The notes under the pieces: generated by a model
What the model was told of the DNA's origin: nothing
Databases searched by the model: none
The model's input: the letters and a program-made list of their open reading frames with translations, nothing else
Assembly: GCA_937900415.1 (NCBI GenBank)
Contig: CALCEY010000010.1
Span: 186,001-250,000, forward strand
DNA length: 64,000 nt
Direction: 5' to 3'
Source of the DNA: an uncultured Clostridia bacterium
GTDB lineage: Bacteria > Bacillota > Clostridia > Peptostreptococcales > Anaerovoracaceae
Part shown: piece by piece, positions 42,393 through 52,314 of the stretch
Layout of the letters: every line of letters starts with the position of its first letter
Position numbering within the stretch: the stretch's first letter is position 1
Position numbers and translations under genes: made by a program

Positions 42393-43718
42393 CTATTCTC
42401 CTTTTTCGCCTTTTTCACGGAAAACAAATTTAATCGACGTTCCCTCGAATCCGAAGCTTTCTCTTATCTTGTTCTCCAAATATCTTGCATAGGAGAAGTG
42501 CATGAGCTCCCGTTTGTTTATCTGAAAACTGAAAAGCGGAGGCTTTACGCCTACCTGTGTCGCATAATATATCTTCAGACGACGCCCCTTGTCTGACGGC
42601 GGCTGCTTCATCATTACGGCGTCCATTATGAGACTGTTGAGCTGGCCTGTAGGAACTCTCATAGCTCTGTTTTCAGCCACATACTTAGCCATAGCTATAA
42701 CCTGTTCTACCCGCTGCTTTTCCGCAACTGAAATGAATATTACAGGCGCATATGACATGAATTGAAGGTCTGCCTCTATCGCCCTCTTAAAATCTCTCAT
42801 CGTATTGGTTTCTTTGACTATAAGGTCCCACTTGTTGACTGCGATAACAACGCCTTTTCCTGCTTCATGAGCTACTCCCGCAATCTTCTTGTCCTGCTCG
42901 GTAAGCCCTTCCGAGGCGTCTATCATCAGTACGCACACATCGCATCTTTCTATGGCTGCGACGGCTCTTATAACGCTGTACCTCTCTATGTCTTCGTTTA
43001 CTTTGTTCTTTCTCCTTATTCCGGCCGTATCTATGAGAATATATTTTTCTCCATCCTTTTCAAAAGGCGTGTCTATGGAATCCCTGGTAGTTCCGGCTAT
43101 AGGAGAAACTATCACTCGCTTCTCACCCAAAAGGCAGTTTATAAGCGAAGATTTTCCCACGTTGGGCTTGCCTATGACGGCTATTTTAATCGTCTCCTCG
43201 TCCTCTTCTCCGGCGCCCTCCGGAAAGCTTGAAACTATCTCGTCAAGTACGTCTCCAAAGTTAAGCATGTTGACTGCCGAGATCGGAATAGGTTCTCCAA
43301 GCCCCAACTCATAAAAGTCATAAAAATCATCAGGCAGTTTGTGCGGCGCGTCTATCTTATTCACTACGAGAATAACTCTTTTCCCGGTTCTCATAAGCAT
43401 CATGGCCACTTCCCTGTCTGCTGTCGTAAGACCTTCCCTGCCGTCTGTAATGAACAGTATTACGTCTGCCATATCCATAGCTACCTGCGCCTGTTCTCTC
43501 ATCTGTGAAAGAATTATATCCTGACTTGCAGGCTCTATTCCTCCCGTGTCTATCATGGCAAAATAAACGGAATTCCACTCGGCTTCCGCATATATCCTGT
43601 CTCTCGTCACTCCCGGAGTGTCCTCGACTATTGAAACTCGTCTTCCCACTATCTTATTGAAAAAAGTAGATTTTCCTACGTTTGGCCTGCCTACTATGGC
43701 TACTATGGGCTTACTCAT
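42393..43718 (-). CDS. der: Ribosome assembly GTPase Der (EngA)
   Basis: A 441-residue protein with two tandem G domains (GRPNVGKSTFFN at residue 9, GKPNVGKSSLIN at about 182), each with DTxG and NKxD motifs, then a KH-like C-terminal domain. It acts in 50S subunit maturation. It overlaps ftsY by eight bases. Confidence 0.97.
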   Translation of the reverse strand: MSKPIVAIVGRPNVGKSTFFNKIVGRRVSIVEDTPGVTRDRIYAEAEWNSVYFAMIDTGGIEPASQDIILSQMREQAQVAMDMADVILFITDGREGLTTADREVAMMLMRTGKRVILVVNKIDAPHKLPDDFYDFYELGLGEPIPISAVNMLNFGDVLDEIVSSFPEGAGEEDEETIKIAVIGKPNVGKSSLINCLLGEKRVIVSPIAGTTRDSIDTPFEKDGEKYILIDTAGIRRKNKVNEDIERYSVIRAVAAIERCDVCVLMIDASEGLTEQDKKIAGVAHEAGKGVVIAVNKWDLIVKETNTMRDFKRAIEADLQFMSYAPVIFISVAEKQRVEQVIAMAKYVAENRAMRVPTGQLNSLIMDAVMMKQPPSDKGRRLKIYYATQVGVKPPLFSFQINKRELMHFSYARYLENKIRESFGFEGTSIKFVFREKGEKGE

Positions 43719-44610
43719 CGAAAATTCCTCCTATGAATTCCTCGGGAACGAATTCTTTCAAATCCTCTATTCCCTCTCCCACTCCTATGAATTTAATCGG
43801 CATGTCGAACTGATCTGCTACTGTAACGGCGATTCCGCCTTTAGCTGTTCCGTCGAGCTTGGTCAGTACAATTCCGGTTATATCTGTTACATTTCCGAAT
43901 TCCTGAGCCTGAGAAACGGCGTTTTTACCTGTCGTAGCGTCCAGCACCAAAAGAGTTTCTCTGGCTGCTTCGGGAAATTCCCTGTCTATAACCCGGTTCA
44001 TCTTTTCCAACTCTTCCATAAGGTTCTTCTTGTTTTGAAGCCTTCCTGCCGTGTCGCATATCAGCACGTCTGTTCCCTTAGCTTTAGCCGACTGGATTGC
44101 ATCATAAACTACAGCTGACGGGTCTGCTCCTTCTCGGTGCCTGATTACGTTGACGTTATTCCTCTGACCCCATATGACCAGCTGCTCGGCGGCAGCAGCC
44201 CTGAAAGTATCAGCCGCCGCCAGCATCACGGTTCTTCCGTCTTTTCGGCATTTATGCGCCAGCTTTCCTATGGTAGTTGTCTTTCCGCCGCCGTTTATGC
44301 CTATAACAAGTACAACAAGAGGGCTTTCCCCGCAAAGCTTTTGCCTGTCTCCTTTATCCACCAGCCCCGTCATGATTTCCTTAAGTGCTTTCGTAACCTT
44401 GGCAGGCTCCGTTATGTTGTTGTTTTTTATATTCTTTCGGAGACCTTCCATTATACTCATGGTAGTATCCATTCCTATGTCTGATGTTATCAGTGTTTCT
44501 TCAAGCTCGTCCATAAGTTCTTCGTCAACGCTGGCTCTCGCCATGATAACGTCGCTTATTTTTTCCGAAAGTCTTCCGAAAAAAGACTTTTTTTCTGAGA
44601 ATAATGACAT
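43711..44610 (-). CDS. ftsY: Signal recognition particle receptor FtsY
   Basis: A 299-residue SRP receptor with the N and G domains only; the acidic A domain of E. coli is absent, as is usual in Firmicutes. The G motifs are GINGGGKTTTIGKLA, DTAGR, and TKLDGTAKGG. It docks ribosome-SRP complexes at the membrane. It lies between smc and der. The 147 bases between ftsY and smc hold no supported gene. Confidence 0.97.
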   Translation of the reverse strand: MSLFSEKKSFFGRLSEKISDVIMARASVDEELMDELEETLITSDIGMDTTMSIMEGLRKNIKNNNITEPAKVTKALKEIMTGLVDKGDRQKLCGESPLVVLVIGINGGGKTTTIGKLAHKCRKDGRTVMLAAADTFRAAAAEQLVIWGQRNNVNVIRHREGADPSAVVYDAIQSAKAKGTDVLICDTAGRLQNKKNLMEELEKMNRVIDREFPEAARETLLVLDATTGKNAVSQAQEFGNVTDITGIVLTKLDGTAKGGIAVTVADQFDMPIKFIGVGEGIEDLKEFVPEEFIGGIFDE

Positions 44611-44757
44611 CTCTTTTCCCCTTTCAAAATCTGTTATGTTTTGCCTGCAATTTCGTCTGCAGATTTAAAATCCGCATTTCGGCTCATCCGGCTTTCTTAA
44701 AATTCAGAAGTGAAGCATCGTCTTAAAACGGTTAAGTGCAGTAACTTCGTTTTTAAA

Positions 44758-47700
44758 TCAAAGCTCAAAATCGTCGCCAAGCCTCAAAGAAAGAAGTTTA
44801 GAAATTCCCTGCTCAGGCATAGTAACGCCGTAAAGAACGTCGGCATGCTCCATAGTCGCCTTCTGGTGAGTAACTATAGCAAACTGTATATCGTTGAATT
44901 TTTTCAGATATTTGGCAAATCGCTCTATATTCATATCGTCAAGCGCCGCCTCTACTTCGTCCAATATACAAAATGGCGTAGGCGTGGTTTTCAGAACTGC
45001 AAACATCAAAGCTATCGCCGTCATGGTTTTTTCGCCGCCTGACATCAAATTGATATTCTGAAGCTTCTTGCCCGGAGGCTGGGCAATTATCTCTATTCCC
45101 GACTCTAACGGATTATCTTCGTTATCCAATCTAAGCTCCGCATGTCCTCCTCCGAACAGCGATTTGAAAATTTCCTCGAAGTTTGCCACAACCTTATCGA
45201 AATTATCTTTGAACTTGGATTTTATGGTTTTTTCCATATCGTCTATTATTGACTTTAGCTGCTCCGTTGCCTCCACAATATCTTTGCGCTGAGCAGTTAA
45301 AAATTCATATCTCTCGCTTACCTGCGCATACTCTTCAATGGCGCCCACATTTACGTCGCCCAATTCTTTAAGTCTGCCCTTTATTTCACGGCTTTCTTTC
45401 TGAGCCAATGACATCACAAAATCAGATCTTTTGAATTCTATGGCCTGCAAATATGAAATTTCAAATTCTTCCCACAGCTTTTCCTTTAAAACGTCCAGTT
45501 GTGTTTCGTTTTTAGCAAGCTTTATCTCTTCTCTGTATTTCTGATCCTGATATGAATTTAACTTTTCAAAAGCGGAAGAATATTCCTCATTCATTTCCTC
45601 CAGCTTCTTTGAAATCTCTGTTCTCTCCTCAGCAAGCCCGGCTATGTATTGCTCAAGAGAAATTTTTTCTTCGTTTTTTACTTTCACCGTCTCTTCTATA
45701 TCGTCCGAACCGTACAAAATCTGATTTTTTTCTTCCTCAAGATTCCTTATTTCTTCTTTTTTGACTTCTATCTGTAGGCTGAAATCATCGGCGGTCTCAA
45801 TTACCCGCCTTTGCATGGTCTCTATATTTTCCAGACTGCTGTCCCCGCTGTTTTTTTCAATCCTCACCGCCGTTATCGCTTCGGACGCACGGTCAACTTC
45901 TCCTTTAACTTTCTCCTGCTTCTCCATTAACGCGTCTATTTTCTGCTTGAGTTTTTCTCCCTCCTCGCGGCACTTTAAAGCTTCCATCTCCAGTTCGGCA
46001 GTCATGTTGAGAGTTCCGGCATAATCAGCGTCTATTGAAGTCAGCTGCTGCTCATGTCTTGCATTGCTTTCAGCAATATCTACGGCAGCGCCTTCGGCAG
46101 TCTGTATCTTCGAGTCAAGATTGACGTCCTCAATCTGAAACTGTCTGAAAAGCTCCTCGGCGTGAGCAATATCGTTGACGAAGTTTTCCAACTCCCTTCT
46201 TTTTTCTTCCGCGACGGCTTTATTGGCCTCAAGCTCTTTTTCGAGGAAAGCAACTTTTACCGCCAGCTTTTCTATCTCTCCTTTTCTTTCAAGCAGATTT
46301 GCCGTTGTATTTTTGTACTTTCCGCCTGTAATGGCTCCGCTGGCATTGACTACTTCGCCATCAAGAGTAACGAACCTTATACCCGACCCAGTTTTTTTGG
46401 AAAAATCAATGGCGTCCTGCATTGTGTCCACTATTGCGGTTCTGCCAAGAAGGTATCTGAAAATCCCCTCGTATTTATCGTCAAAGCTTATCAAATCCGA
46501 AGCTATTCCCTTGCAGCCGGGCGCTGCAGCTACCGTCTCCGGAAGCGAAGCTTTGCCTCCCCTTACCGATTCTACCGGCAGAAAAGTAAGACGTCCGGCT
46601 CTGTTGTCTTTCAGTGCCTTAACAGCATCTTTTGCATCTCTGTCCCGCATTACAACAACGTTCTGAAGCGCTGCTCCCAAGGCTGTTTCCACAGCAACCG
46701 CAAATCCCGGCGGAACCTTCATCAAATCGGCTGCCACGCCTTCTATTCCTTTAAGCCCGCTCTTCATTATAAACCTAACGGCCCCGTTATATCCCTCGTA
46801 ATTGGCCTCCATCTCTTCGATGGTCTTCTTGCGGCCTTCAAACCGGCTTATCTGCATTTGCAAAACACCGGCTTCATTAACCAGCTCTCTGTTTTCCTCT
46901 TCAGCTGAAGCTTTCTTTTTTCTTAGCTCCTCTATCTGTTCCTCTACCGCAGATAGTTTCTTTAAAACATTCTTTTTTTCCTCTTTGCAGCGAGTCAAAG
47001 ACGATAACGATGACTCCTGATTTTCTTTAAGCTGTTCCCTTTCCTCAATAAGCTGCCTGCGTCTCTGTATCAGCGATTCCTTGTAACTTTCCATACTTCT
47101 GGCCTCGGAAGCTTTTGCCGCGCTGTCATTGTACAGAGCGTACATCTTATTTTTGCTTTCATCTATCTCTTCCAGCATTTTGGCATACAAAGAAGAGGCT
47201 TTCTCATATTCATCCATGGAAACAGCAAGCCTTTTCTCTGTCTCCTTAAGGCTGTTTTCAATTTCTTTTTTTTGGGTATCCAGCTCGCAGGCGTTGTTTC
47301 TCTCTCTTTCCTCTCTTTCTCTTAACGCGTAAACTTCTTCGCTTACTCGTGCAATATCCTTGTCTATTGAATTCAGTCTCTCGGCGGAAAGCTGACTTTT
47401 ACTTGTCAATTTGTTTATTTCCTCCACCGCCGCCAGAAGCCTATCTCTGGCCTCTCCCGAAAGTTTCTCAAGCTCTTCGCTTTTTTCTCTGCTGTCGTTT
47501 AACTTTTTCTCCAGCTCCTTCTTCCTTGCGGAAAGCTTTTTTACCGTCTCGGAGAGCCCGGTCATGTCCTCTTTTATAATCCTGCCGGATTCCTCTAACT
47601 TCTCTATGCTTTTCAAAGTTATGTTTATCTCAAGCTCTTTAAAGCGGTCTCTCAGTTTGATATATTCCTCAGCCTTGGCGCTGTCCTCTCTCAAGCCGTC

Positions 47701-48306
47701 TATTCTTCCTTCTATTTCACCTATTATGTCGTTGACTCTCTCAAGATTGGCGGAGGCTGACAAAAGCTTTCTCTCCGATTCTGCTTTCTTACTCTTATAG
47801 AGCACTACCCCTGCGGCCTCTTCAAATATTTCTCTCCTGCTTTCAGGCTTACTTGATACTATCTCGGAAATCTTTCCCTGTCCTATGATGGAATATCCCT
47901 CAACGCCGATTCCCGTATCCATTATCAGTTCTCTTATATCCCTGAGACGGCACTGATTGTTGTTTATCAGATACTCACTCTCCCCGGAGCGGTACATTCT
48001 TCTCGTTATAGCTACTTCATTATAATCTATAGGAAGTATTCCCTCAGAGTTATCTATTACAAGAGTGACCTCAGCCATACCCCTTGACTTTCTGCTGGCG
48101 GTTCCGGCAAAAATAACCTCCTCCATCTTGCCGCCTCTTAGCATCTTAGGGCTCTGTTCGCCTAAAACCCAGCGGATAGCGTCGCTTATATTGCTTTTGC
48201 CGCTGCCGTTGGGGCCTACGATACACGTTACTCCCTCATGAAATTCTATAACCGACGGTTCGGCAAAAGATTTAAAGCCGTGCATTTCCAGTCTTTTAAA
48301 ATACAT
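44758..48306 (-). CDS. smc: Chromosome partition protein SMC
   Basis: A 1182-residue condensin subunit. The N-terminal Walker A is GPNGSGKSNISDAIRW. Long coiled coils (about 170-510 and 670-1010) flank a hinge (about 515-640) with Gly-rich turns, and the C-terminal head has the signature LMSGGEKTMTAIAL and Walker B ILDEVEAALDD. It compacts and segregates the chromosome with ScpA and ScpB. It overlaps rnc by 11 bases, the usual rnc-smc order in Firmicutes. Confidence 0.98.
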   Translation of the reverse strand: MYFKRLEMHGFKSFAEPSVIEFHEGVTCIVGPNGSGKSNISDAIRWVLGEQSPKMLRGGKMEEVIFAGTASRKSRGMAEVTLVIDNSEGILPIDYNEVAITRRMYRSGESEYLINNNQCRLRDIRELIMDTGIGVEGYSIIGQGKISEIVSSKPESRREIFEEAAGVVLYKSKKAESERKLLSASANLERVNDIIGEIEGRIDGLREDSAKAEEYIKLRDRFKELEINITLKSIEKLEESGRIIKEDMTGLSETVKKLSARKKELEKKLNDSREKSEELEKLSGEARDRLLAAVEEINKLTSKSQLSAERLNSIDKDIARVSEEVYALREREERERNNACELDTQKKEIENSLKETEKRLAVSMDEYEKASSLYAKMLEEIDESKNKMYALYNDSAAKASEARSMESYKESLIQRRRQLIEEREQLKENQESSLSSLTRCKEEKKNVLKKLSAVEEQIEELRKKKASAEEENRELVNEAGVLQMQISRFEGRKKTIEEMEANYEGYNGAVRFIMKSGLKGIEGVAADLMKVPPGFAVAVETALGAALQNVVVMRDRDAKDAVKALKDNRAGRLTFLPVESVRGGKASLPETVAAAPGCKGIASDLISFDDKYEGIFRYLLGRTAIVDTMQDAIDFSKKTGSGIRFVTLDGEVVNASGAITGGKYKNTTANLLERKGEIEKLAVKVAFLEKELEANKAVAEEKRRELENFVNDIAHAEELFRQFQIEDVNLDSKIQTAEGAAVDIAESNARHEQQLTSIDADYAGTLNMTAELEMEALKCREEGEKLKQKIDALMEKQEKVKGEVDRASEAITAVRIEKNSGDSSLENIETMQRRVIETADDFSLQIEVKKEEIRNLEEEKNQILYGSDDIEETVKVKNEEKISLEQYIAGLAEERTEISKKLEEMNEEYSSAFEKLNSYQDQKYREEIKLAKNETQLDVLKEKLWEEFEISYLQAIEFKRSDFVMSLAQKESREIKGRLKELGDVNVGAIEEYAQVSERYEFLTAQRKDIVEATEQLKSIIDDMEKTIKSKFKDNFDKVVANFEEIFKSLFGGGHAELRLDNEDNPLESGIEIIAQPPGKKLQNINLMSGGEKTMTAIALMFAVLKTTPTPFCILDEVEAALDDMNIERFAKYLKKFNDIQFAIVTHQKATMEHADVLYGVTMPEQGISKLLSLRLGDDFEL

Positions 48307-49012
48307 CTGTCGTCTCTCTCCTCTTCAAAGCAGCTACAGCTGCCCTTGCGGCATTCTGCTCTGCCTCTTTTTTGCTCTTTCCCCGGCCTCTTCCAAGTAT
48401 CTGTCCGTCGCAGGAAAGATTCACAAAAAATGTCTTGTCATGAGCCGGACCTTCTTCTTTTTCCGTCTCATAATATATAACCGCATGTTTGTCTTTCTTC
48501 TGCATAAGTTCCTGCAGCTCTGATTTAAAATCGGAAAAAAGCTTTCCGCACTCGGCGTCCGCTAAAATTTTTTTAAATGATTTTAGTACAAAGCTTCTCA
48601 CTTGATCATATCCGCCGTCCAGATACATCGCGCCTATCACAGCCTCCATGCCGTCTGCCAATATTGAGTTCTTATGTCTTCCTCCCGCCGTTTCCTCGCC
48701 ATGACCCATATAAAGATAACTGCCCAAATCATAGCCGGCGGCCACATATGCCAAAGATTTTTCACAGACGACGAGAGCTCTCGTCTTGGTAAGCCTTCCC
48801 TCAAGGCCGTCAGGTATTCTTCTGAAAAGCTCTTCTCCTATTATGGCGTCAAGAAAAGCATCCCCAAGAAATTCTAGCCGTTCGTTATCCATATGTTTGG
48901 TATTCTTTTCTTTATTATACGAACTGTGGGTAAGGGCTCTCCTTATTACTTCTTTATTCTTGAAGCTATATCCTATCTTCTCTTCAAGCTCGCTAAAATC
49001 TATCGTGTTCAC
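48296..49012 (-). CDS. rnc: Ribonuclease III
   Basis: A 238-residue double-strand-specific RNase. The RNase III signature is NERLEFLGDAFLDAIIGEEL, the second acidic site is in ADGMEAVIGAMYLDGG, and a dsRNA-binding domain covers about residues 160-232. The GTG start lies within the last codons of plsX (20-base overlap), so translation is probably coupled. GAGGAG lies ten bases upstream. Confidence 0.95.
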   Translation of the reverse strand: MNTIDFSELEEKIGYSFKNKEVIRRALTHSSYNKEKNTKHMDNERLEFLGDAFLDAIIGEELFRRIPDGLEGRLTKTRALVVCEKSLAYVAAGYDLGSYLYMGHGEETAGGRHKNSILADGMEAVIGAMYLDGGYDQVRSFVLKSFKKILADAECGKLFSDFKSELQELMQKKDKHAVIYYETEKEEGPAHDKTFFVNLSCDGQILGRGRGKSKKEAEQNAARAAVAALKRRETTDVF

Positions 49013-50018
49013 TGAGAGTAATCTCCTCTATTTCAAGTACAGAATTCTGTATTATATCCACAACGTTCTCCTCGGCGTAAGGAATTCCTTTTATTATAGT
49101 ATTTTTAACTGCATTGGCGTTGGATGAGCCGTGCATTTTAACTATAGGTCCCTGCACGCCCAGTATAGGCGCTCCGCCGTACTCCGAATAATCAAATTCC
49201 TGTTTCAGTCCTCTTATTTTGTCTATCAAAAGCGCAGCTCCCAGCTTTGCCTTGGTTCCTTCTGTAAATTTTTTCTTAAGGGTCTTCAGTACATTGAGAG
49301 CCATCCCTTCCGTAAGCTTAAGCAGTACGTTTCCCGTAAAGCCGTCAGTGACTATCACGTCGCAGACTCCGCTTGGCACTTCTCTGGCCTCTACGTTTCC
49401 GATAAAGTTCATATCGCTTTGCTCCAGAAGCTCATATGCTGCTTTCGTAAGCGTGGATCCTTTTGCAGCTTCTGCGCCTATATTTACAAGTCCCACCTTC
49501 GGATTTTTCCTTCCGATTACCTTTTCCATATATATGTTGCCCATTATTCCGAATTCAAGCAAATTATTAGGCTTGCAGTCGGAGTTAGCTCCCGCGTCCG
49601 CTAAAAGCGACGGAACGCCTCCCAGTATTGGGTATATGCAGGCCAGCGCAGGTCTGTCTATTCCGTGTATTCTGCCTAATATGAACAGCCCTCCGGCCAA
49701 AAGCGCTCCTGTGCTCCCCGCTGAAACGAAAATATCTCCTTCGCCTTGTTTGACCATATTTATGCCCATAACGATTGAGGATTTTTTCTTTGACCTCACC
49801 GCTCTTACAGGTGCATCGTCGTTGGAAATAACTTCTTCGGCATGTATGACCCTGATTTTTTCTTCATCATAACTGTATTTTTTAAGTTCCTCATTTATGA
49901 GGTCTTCTTTTCCTATGATATATATCTGATGGTCGATTTCCTTTGAAGCTAAAACTGCGCCTTCCACTATGGCATACGGCGCATTATCTCCGCCCATTCC
50001 GTCAAGAATAATTTTCAT
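48993..50018 (-). CDS. plsX: Phosphate acyltransferase PlsX
   Basis: A 341-residue soluble enzyme that turns acyl-ACP into acyl-phosphate for PlsY. It opens MKIILDGMGGDNAP and has the conserved SAGSTGALLAGGLF and VVTDGFTGNV-type motifs. The usual fab genes and acpP that often follow plsX in Firmicutes are absent here, and rnc follows directly. It is the first gene of the core run; the 255 bases upstream hold no gene. Confidence 0.96.
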   Translation of the reverse strand: MKIILDGMGGDNAPYAIVEGAVLASKEIDHQIYIIGKEDLINEELKKYSYDEEKIRVIHAEEVISNDDAPVRAVRSKKKSSIVMGINMVKQGEGDIFVSAGSTGALLAGGLFILGRIHGIDRPALACIYPILGGVPSLLADAGANSDCKPNNLLEFGIMGNIYMEKVIGRKNPKVGLVNIGAEAAKGSTLTKAAYELLEQSDMNFIGNVEAREVPSGVCDVIVTDGFTGNVLLKLTEGMALNVLKTLKKKFTEGTKAKLGAALLIDKIRGLKQEFDYSEYGGAPILGVQGPIVKMHGSSNANAVKNTIIKGIPYAEENVVDIIQNSVLEIEEITLSEHDRF

Positions 50019-50205
50019 TCAACATCCTCCTCTCATATAGGCACATCTATACATAGTTTATATTACCATAAAACACTTAAAAAGAAAAGAAAACATTCGT
50101 TTAGTTGTCATCAAACAATTATTGTCAAACGTCACCGGCAAAACCCAGCAAGTTAAATGCAAACTGCCACTAATATACGATGCAGCGCAAATCAGTTTTG
50201 ACGCA

Positions 50206-50239
50206 AGAAAAACCGGCACATTATCGTACCGGTTTTTCT
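50206..50239. terminator. Bidirectional terminator after the peptide permease operon
   Basis: Perfect 11-bp stem AGAAAAACCGG/CCGGTTTTTCT with a 12-base loop, 35 bases downstream of the permease operon end (minus strand). The upstream part 50019-50205 shows nothing else. Confidence 0.85.
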
Positions 50240-50273
50240 ATAGTTGGAATCTTTAAATTGATACTTTACATAT

Positions 50274-51263
50274 TTAATAAAGGATTTTTCCGTTTTCTCC
50301 AACCTTGAAGCAAGCCACTTTGTGACCCGGCTTTACTTCCACGAAAGACGGAGTTTCCTCCTCACAGCGCTTGTCGCAATACTCGCAGCGCTTTGCAAAT
50401 CTACAGCCCGGTTTAACATTTATAGGACTGCTGACTTCTCCGTGTATCAGCTTAATTTCCTTTCCTCTGGCCGCAAGGGAAGGTTCCGGTATTGCAGCCA
50501 ACAGCGCTTTGGTATAGGGGTGAAGCGGATTTTCAAACAGCTCGTCAGAGCTTGCATATTCCACGCTTTTTCCCAGATACATTACCATTATGTTGGTAGA
50601 GATATGTTTTACCACGCTGAGGTCATGGGTGACAAACATGTATGTCAAACCGAGAGATTCTTGCAAATCCATAAGCAGGTTGAGAATCTGCGCCTGAATG
50701 GATACATCCAAAGCTGATACCGGCTCGTCGCATACGATAAATTTCGGATTCAGAGAAAGCGCCCGGGCAATGCCGATGCGTTGACGCCGTCCTCCATCCA
50801 GTTCATGCGGATAGGAGTTGGCATATCTCCTTGCCAGTCCGACAAGATCCATCAGCTCTGCCGCCCGGTTAAAAGTTTCCTTGCGGGAACGGTAGGTTTT
50901 CTGAATAAACATATATTCTGCGATAGCTTCGATTACAGATTGACGCGGGTCTATACTGGAATACGGGTCCTGAAATATTATCTGCATATTCTTTCGTAAA
51001 TTGCGCATTTCATGACCCTTGGCCTTTGTAATGTCCTTTCCCTGAAAGAAAATCTTTCCGCCCGTGGGCTCGATGAGCCTAAGAATGCTGCGTCCCAGCG
51101 TACTCTTACCACATCCTGATTCGCCTACTACGCCGAGGGTTTCGCCTTCTATAATATCCAAATCTACGCCGTCCACAGCATGAAGCTTCGCTCCGCCCTT
51201 AAGAGAAAAGATCTTTTCCAGGCCTTCTGTACGAAGCAGAACATTTTTGTTTTCTTCCTTCAT
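50274..51263 (-). CDS. Peptide ABC transporter ATPase (OppF/DppF type)
   Basis: A 329-residue ATP-binding subunit. Walker A is GESGCGKST, the signature is LDGGRRQRIGIARAL (the ABC signature reads DGGRR rather than the usual SGGQR), and Walker B is FIVCDEPVSALD. The Cys-rich C-terminal oligopeptide-transporter tail is C..AKRCEYCDKRC. It pairs with the OppD-type ATPase three bases upstream to drive import. It is the last gene of a five-gene operon. Confidence 0.93.
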   Translation of the reverse strand: MKEENKNVLLRTEGLEKIFSLKGGAKLHAVDGVDLDIIEGETLGVVGESGCGKSTLGRSILRLIEPTGGKIFFQGKDITKAKGHEMRNLRKNMQIIFQDPYSSIDPRQSVIEAIAEYMFIQKTYRSRKETFNRAAELMDLVGLARRYANSYPHELDGGRRQRIGIARALSLNPKFIVCDEPVSALDVSIQAQILNLLMDLQESLGLTYMFVTHDLSVVKHISTNIMVMYLGKSVEYASSDELFENPLHPYTKALLAAIPEPSLAARGKEIKLIHGEVSSPINVKPGCRFAKRCEYCDKRCEEETPSFVEVKPGHKVACFKVGENGKILY

Positions 51264-51266
51264 ACG

Positions 51267-52304
51267 CTATTCCTCCTTCCCCGTTTCGGCTACATCGCTT
51301 TTCTCTGCTGATTGTTTCATCATCTCCTCCGAATACTTCGGATCAAAGAGATGACACGCTATTTTGTGCGTTCCTTCAACAAACACACCCGGTTGTTTTT
51401 TCTTGCAAAGCTCCGTACACATACTGCACCGCGGAGCAAAATAGCAGCCCTCCGGCAGCTTGGTCGGGTCCGGCATCAGTCCCGGAATGGGCGTCAACCT
51501 CGATTTTCTTGACTTCAAATCAGGAATAGAGCCGAAAAGACCTGTGGTATACGGATGATGCTTATCGCTGCTGAAAATATCTTCAATGGTTCCAAACTCG
51601 ATAATCTTTCCTGCATACATTACCGCTACGTGGTCGCATATCTGTGCAACTATGCCCAAATCGTGAGTAATCATCAGCATAGACGTTCCAAGTCTGTCAC
51701 GGAGCTCCCGAATCATAGCCAGTACCTGCGCTTGAATGGTTACATCAAGCGCCGTAGTAGGTTCGTCGGCTATCAGTAAATCCGGCTCGCAGGAAAGGGC
51801 TATGGCAATAACAACTCTTTGTTTCATTCCACCGGAAAACTGATGAGGATAATCGTATTTTCGCTTAGGTACGATGCCGACCAAGCTTAAAATCTCCTCA
51901 ACGCGCTTTTCCACGTCCTCCTTGGACATGTCTTCATTATGAAGCTTTATTCCCTCTGCAATCTGTTCTCCTACAGTCTGCACCGGATTCAGCGAAGTCA
52001 TAGGATCCTGAAAAACCATAGCGATTTTATCTCCGCGAATTTTTCTCATCTGCTCTTCTGAGGCTTCCAGCAGATTCTCCCCTTCAAAGAGGATTTCTCC
52101 GTTTAAAATACGCCCTGTCATAGACGGAAGCAATCGCATTATGGAAAGAGCCGTAGTGGTCTTGCCTGCGCCGGTCTCTCCGACCAACCCCAGCGTTCCG
52201 CTTTTCTCGATTTCCAGATTTATGCCGTTTACGGCTTCCACCGTCTCAATATCCGTCTGATAATTAACGTGGAGATCTTTTATTTCCAATATTTTTTCTG
52301 TCAT
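51267..52304 (-). CDS. Peptide ABC transporter ATPase (OppD/DppD type)
   Basis: A 345-residue ATP-binding subunit with Walker A GETGAGKTT, signature FSGGMKQRVVIAIAL and Walker B LLIADEPTTALD. The C-terminal Cys-rich tail (CYFAPRCSMC) is typical of the family. Together with the OppF-type subunit it forms the heterodimeric motor. Confidence 0.94.
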   Translation of the reverse strand: MTEKILEIKDLHVNYQTDIETVEAVNGINLEIEKSGTLGLVGETGAGKTTTALSIMRLLPSMTGRILNGEILFEGENLLEASEEQMRKIRGDKIAMVFQDPMTSLNPVQTVGEQIAEGIKLHNEDMSKEDVEKRVEEILSLVGIVPKRKYDYPHQFSGGMKQRVVIAIALSCEPDLLIADEPTTALDVTIQAQVLAMIRELRDRLGTSMLMITHDLGIVAQICDHVAVMYAGKIIEFGTIEDIFSSDKHHPYTTGLFGSIPDLKSRKSRLTPIPGLMPDPTKLPEGCYFAPRCSMCTELCKKKQPGVFVEGTHKIACHLFDPKYSEEMMKQSAEKSDVAETGKEE

Positions 52305-52314
52305 TGCGACCTCC

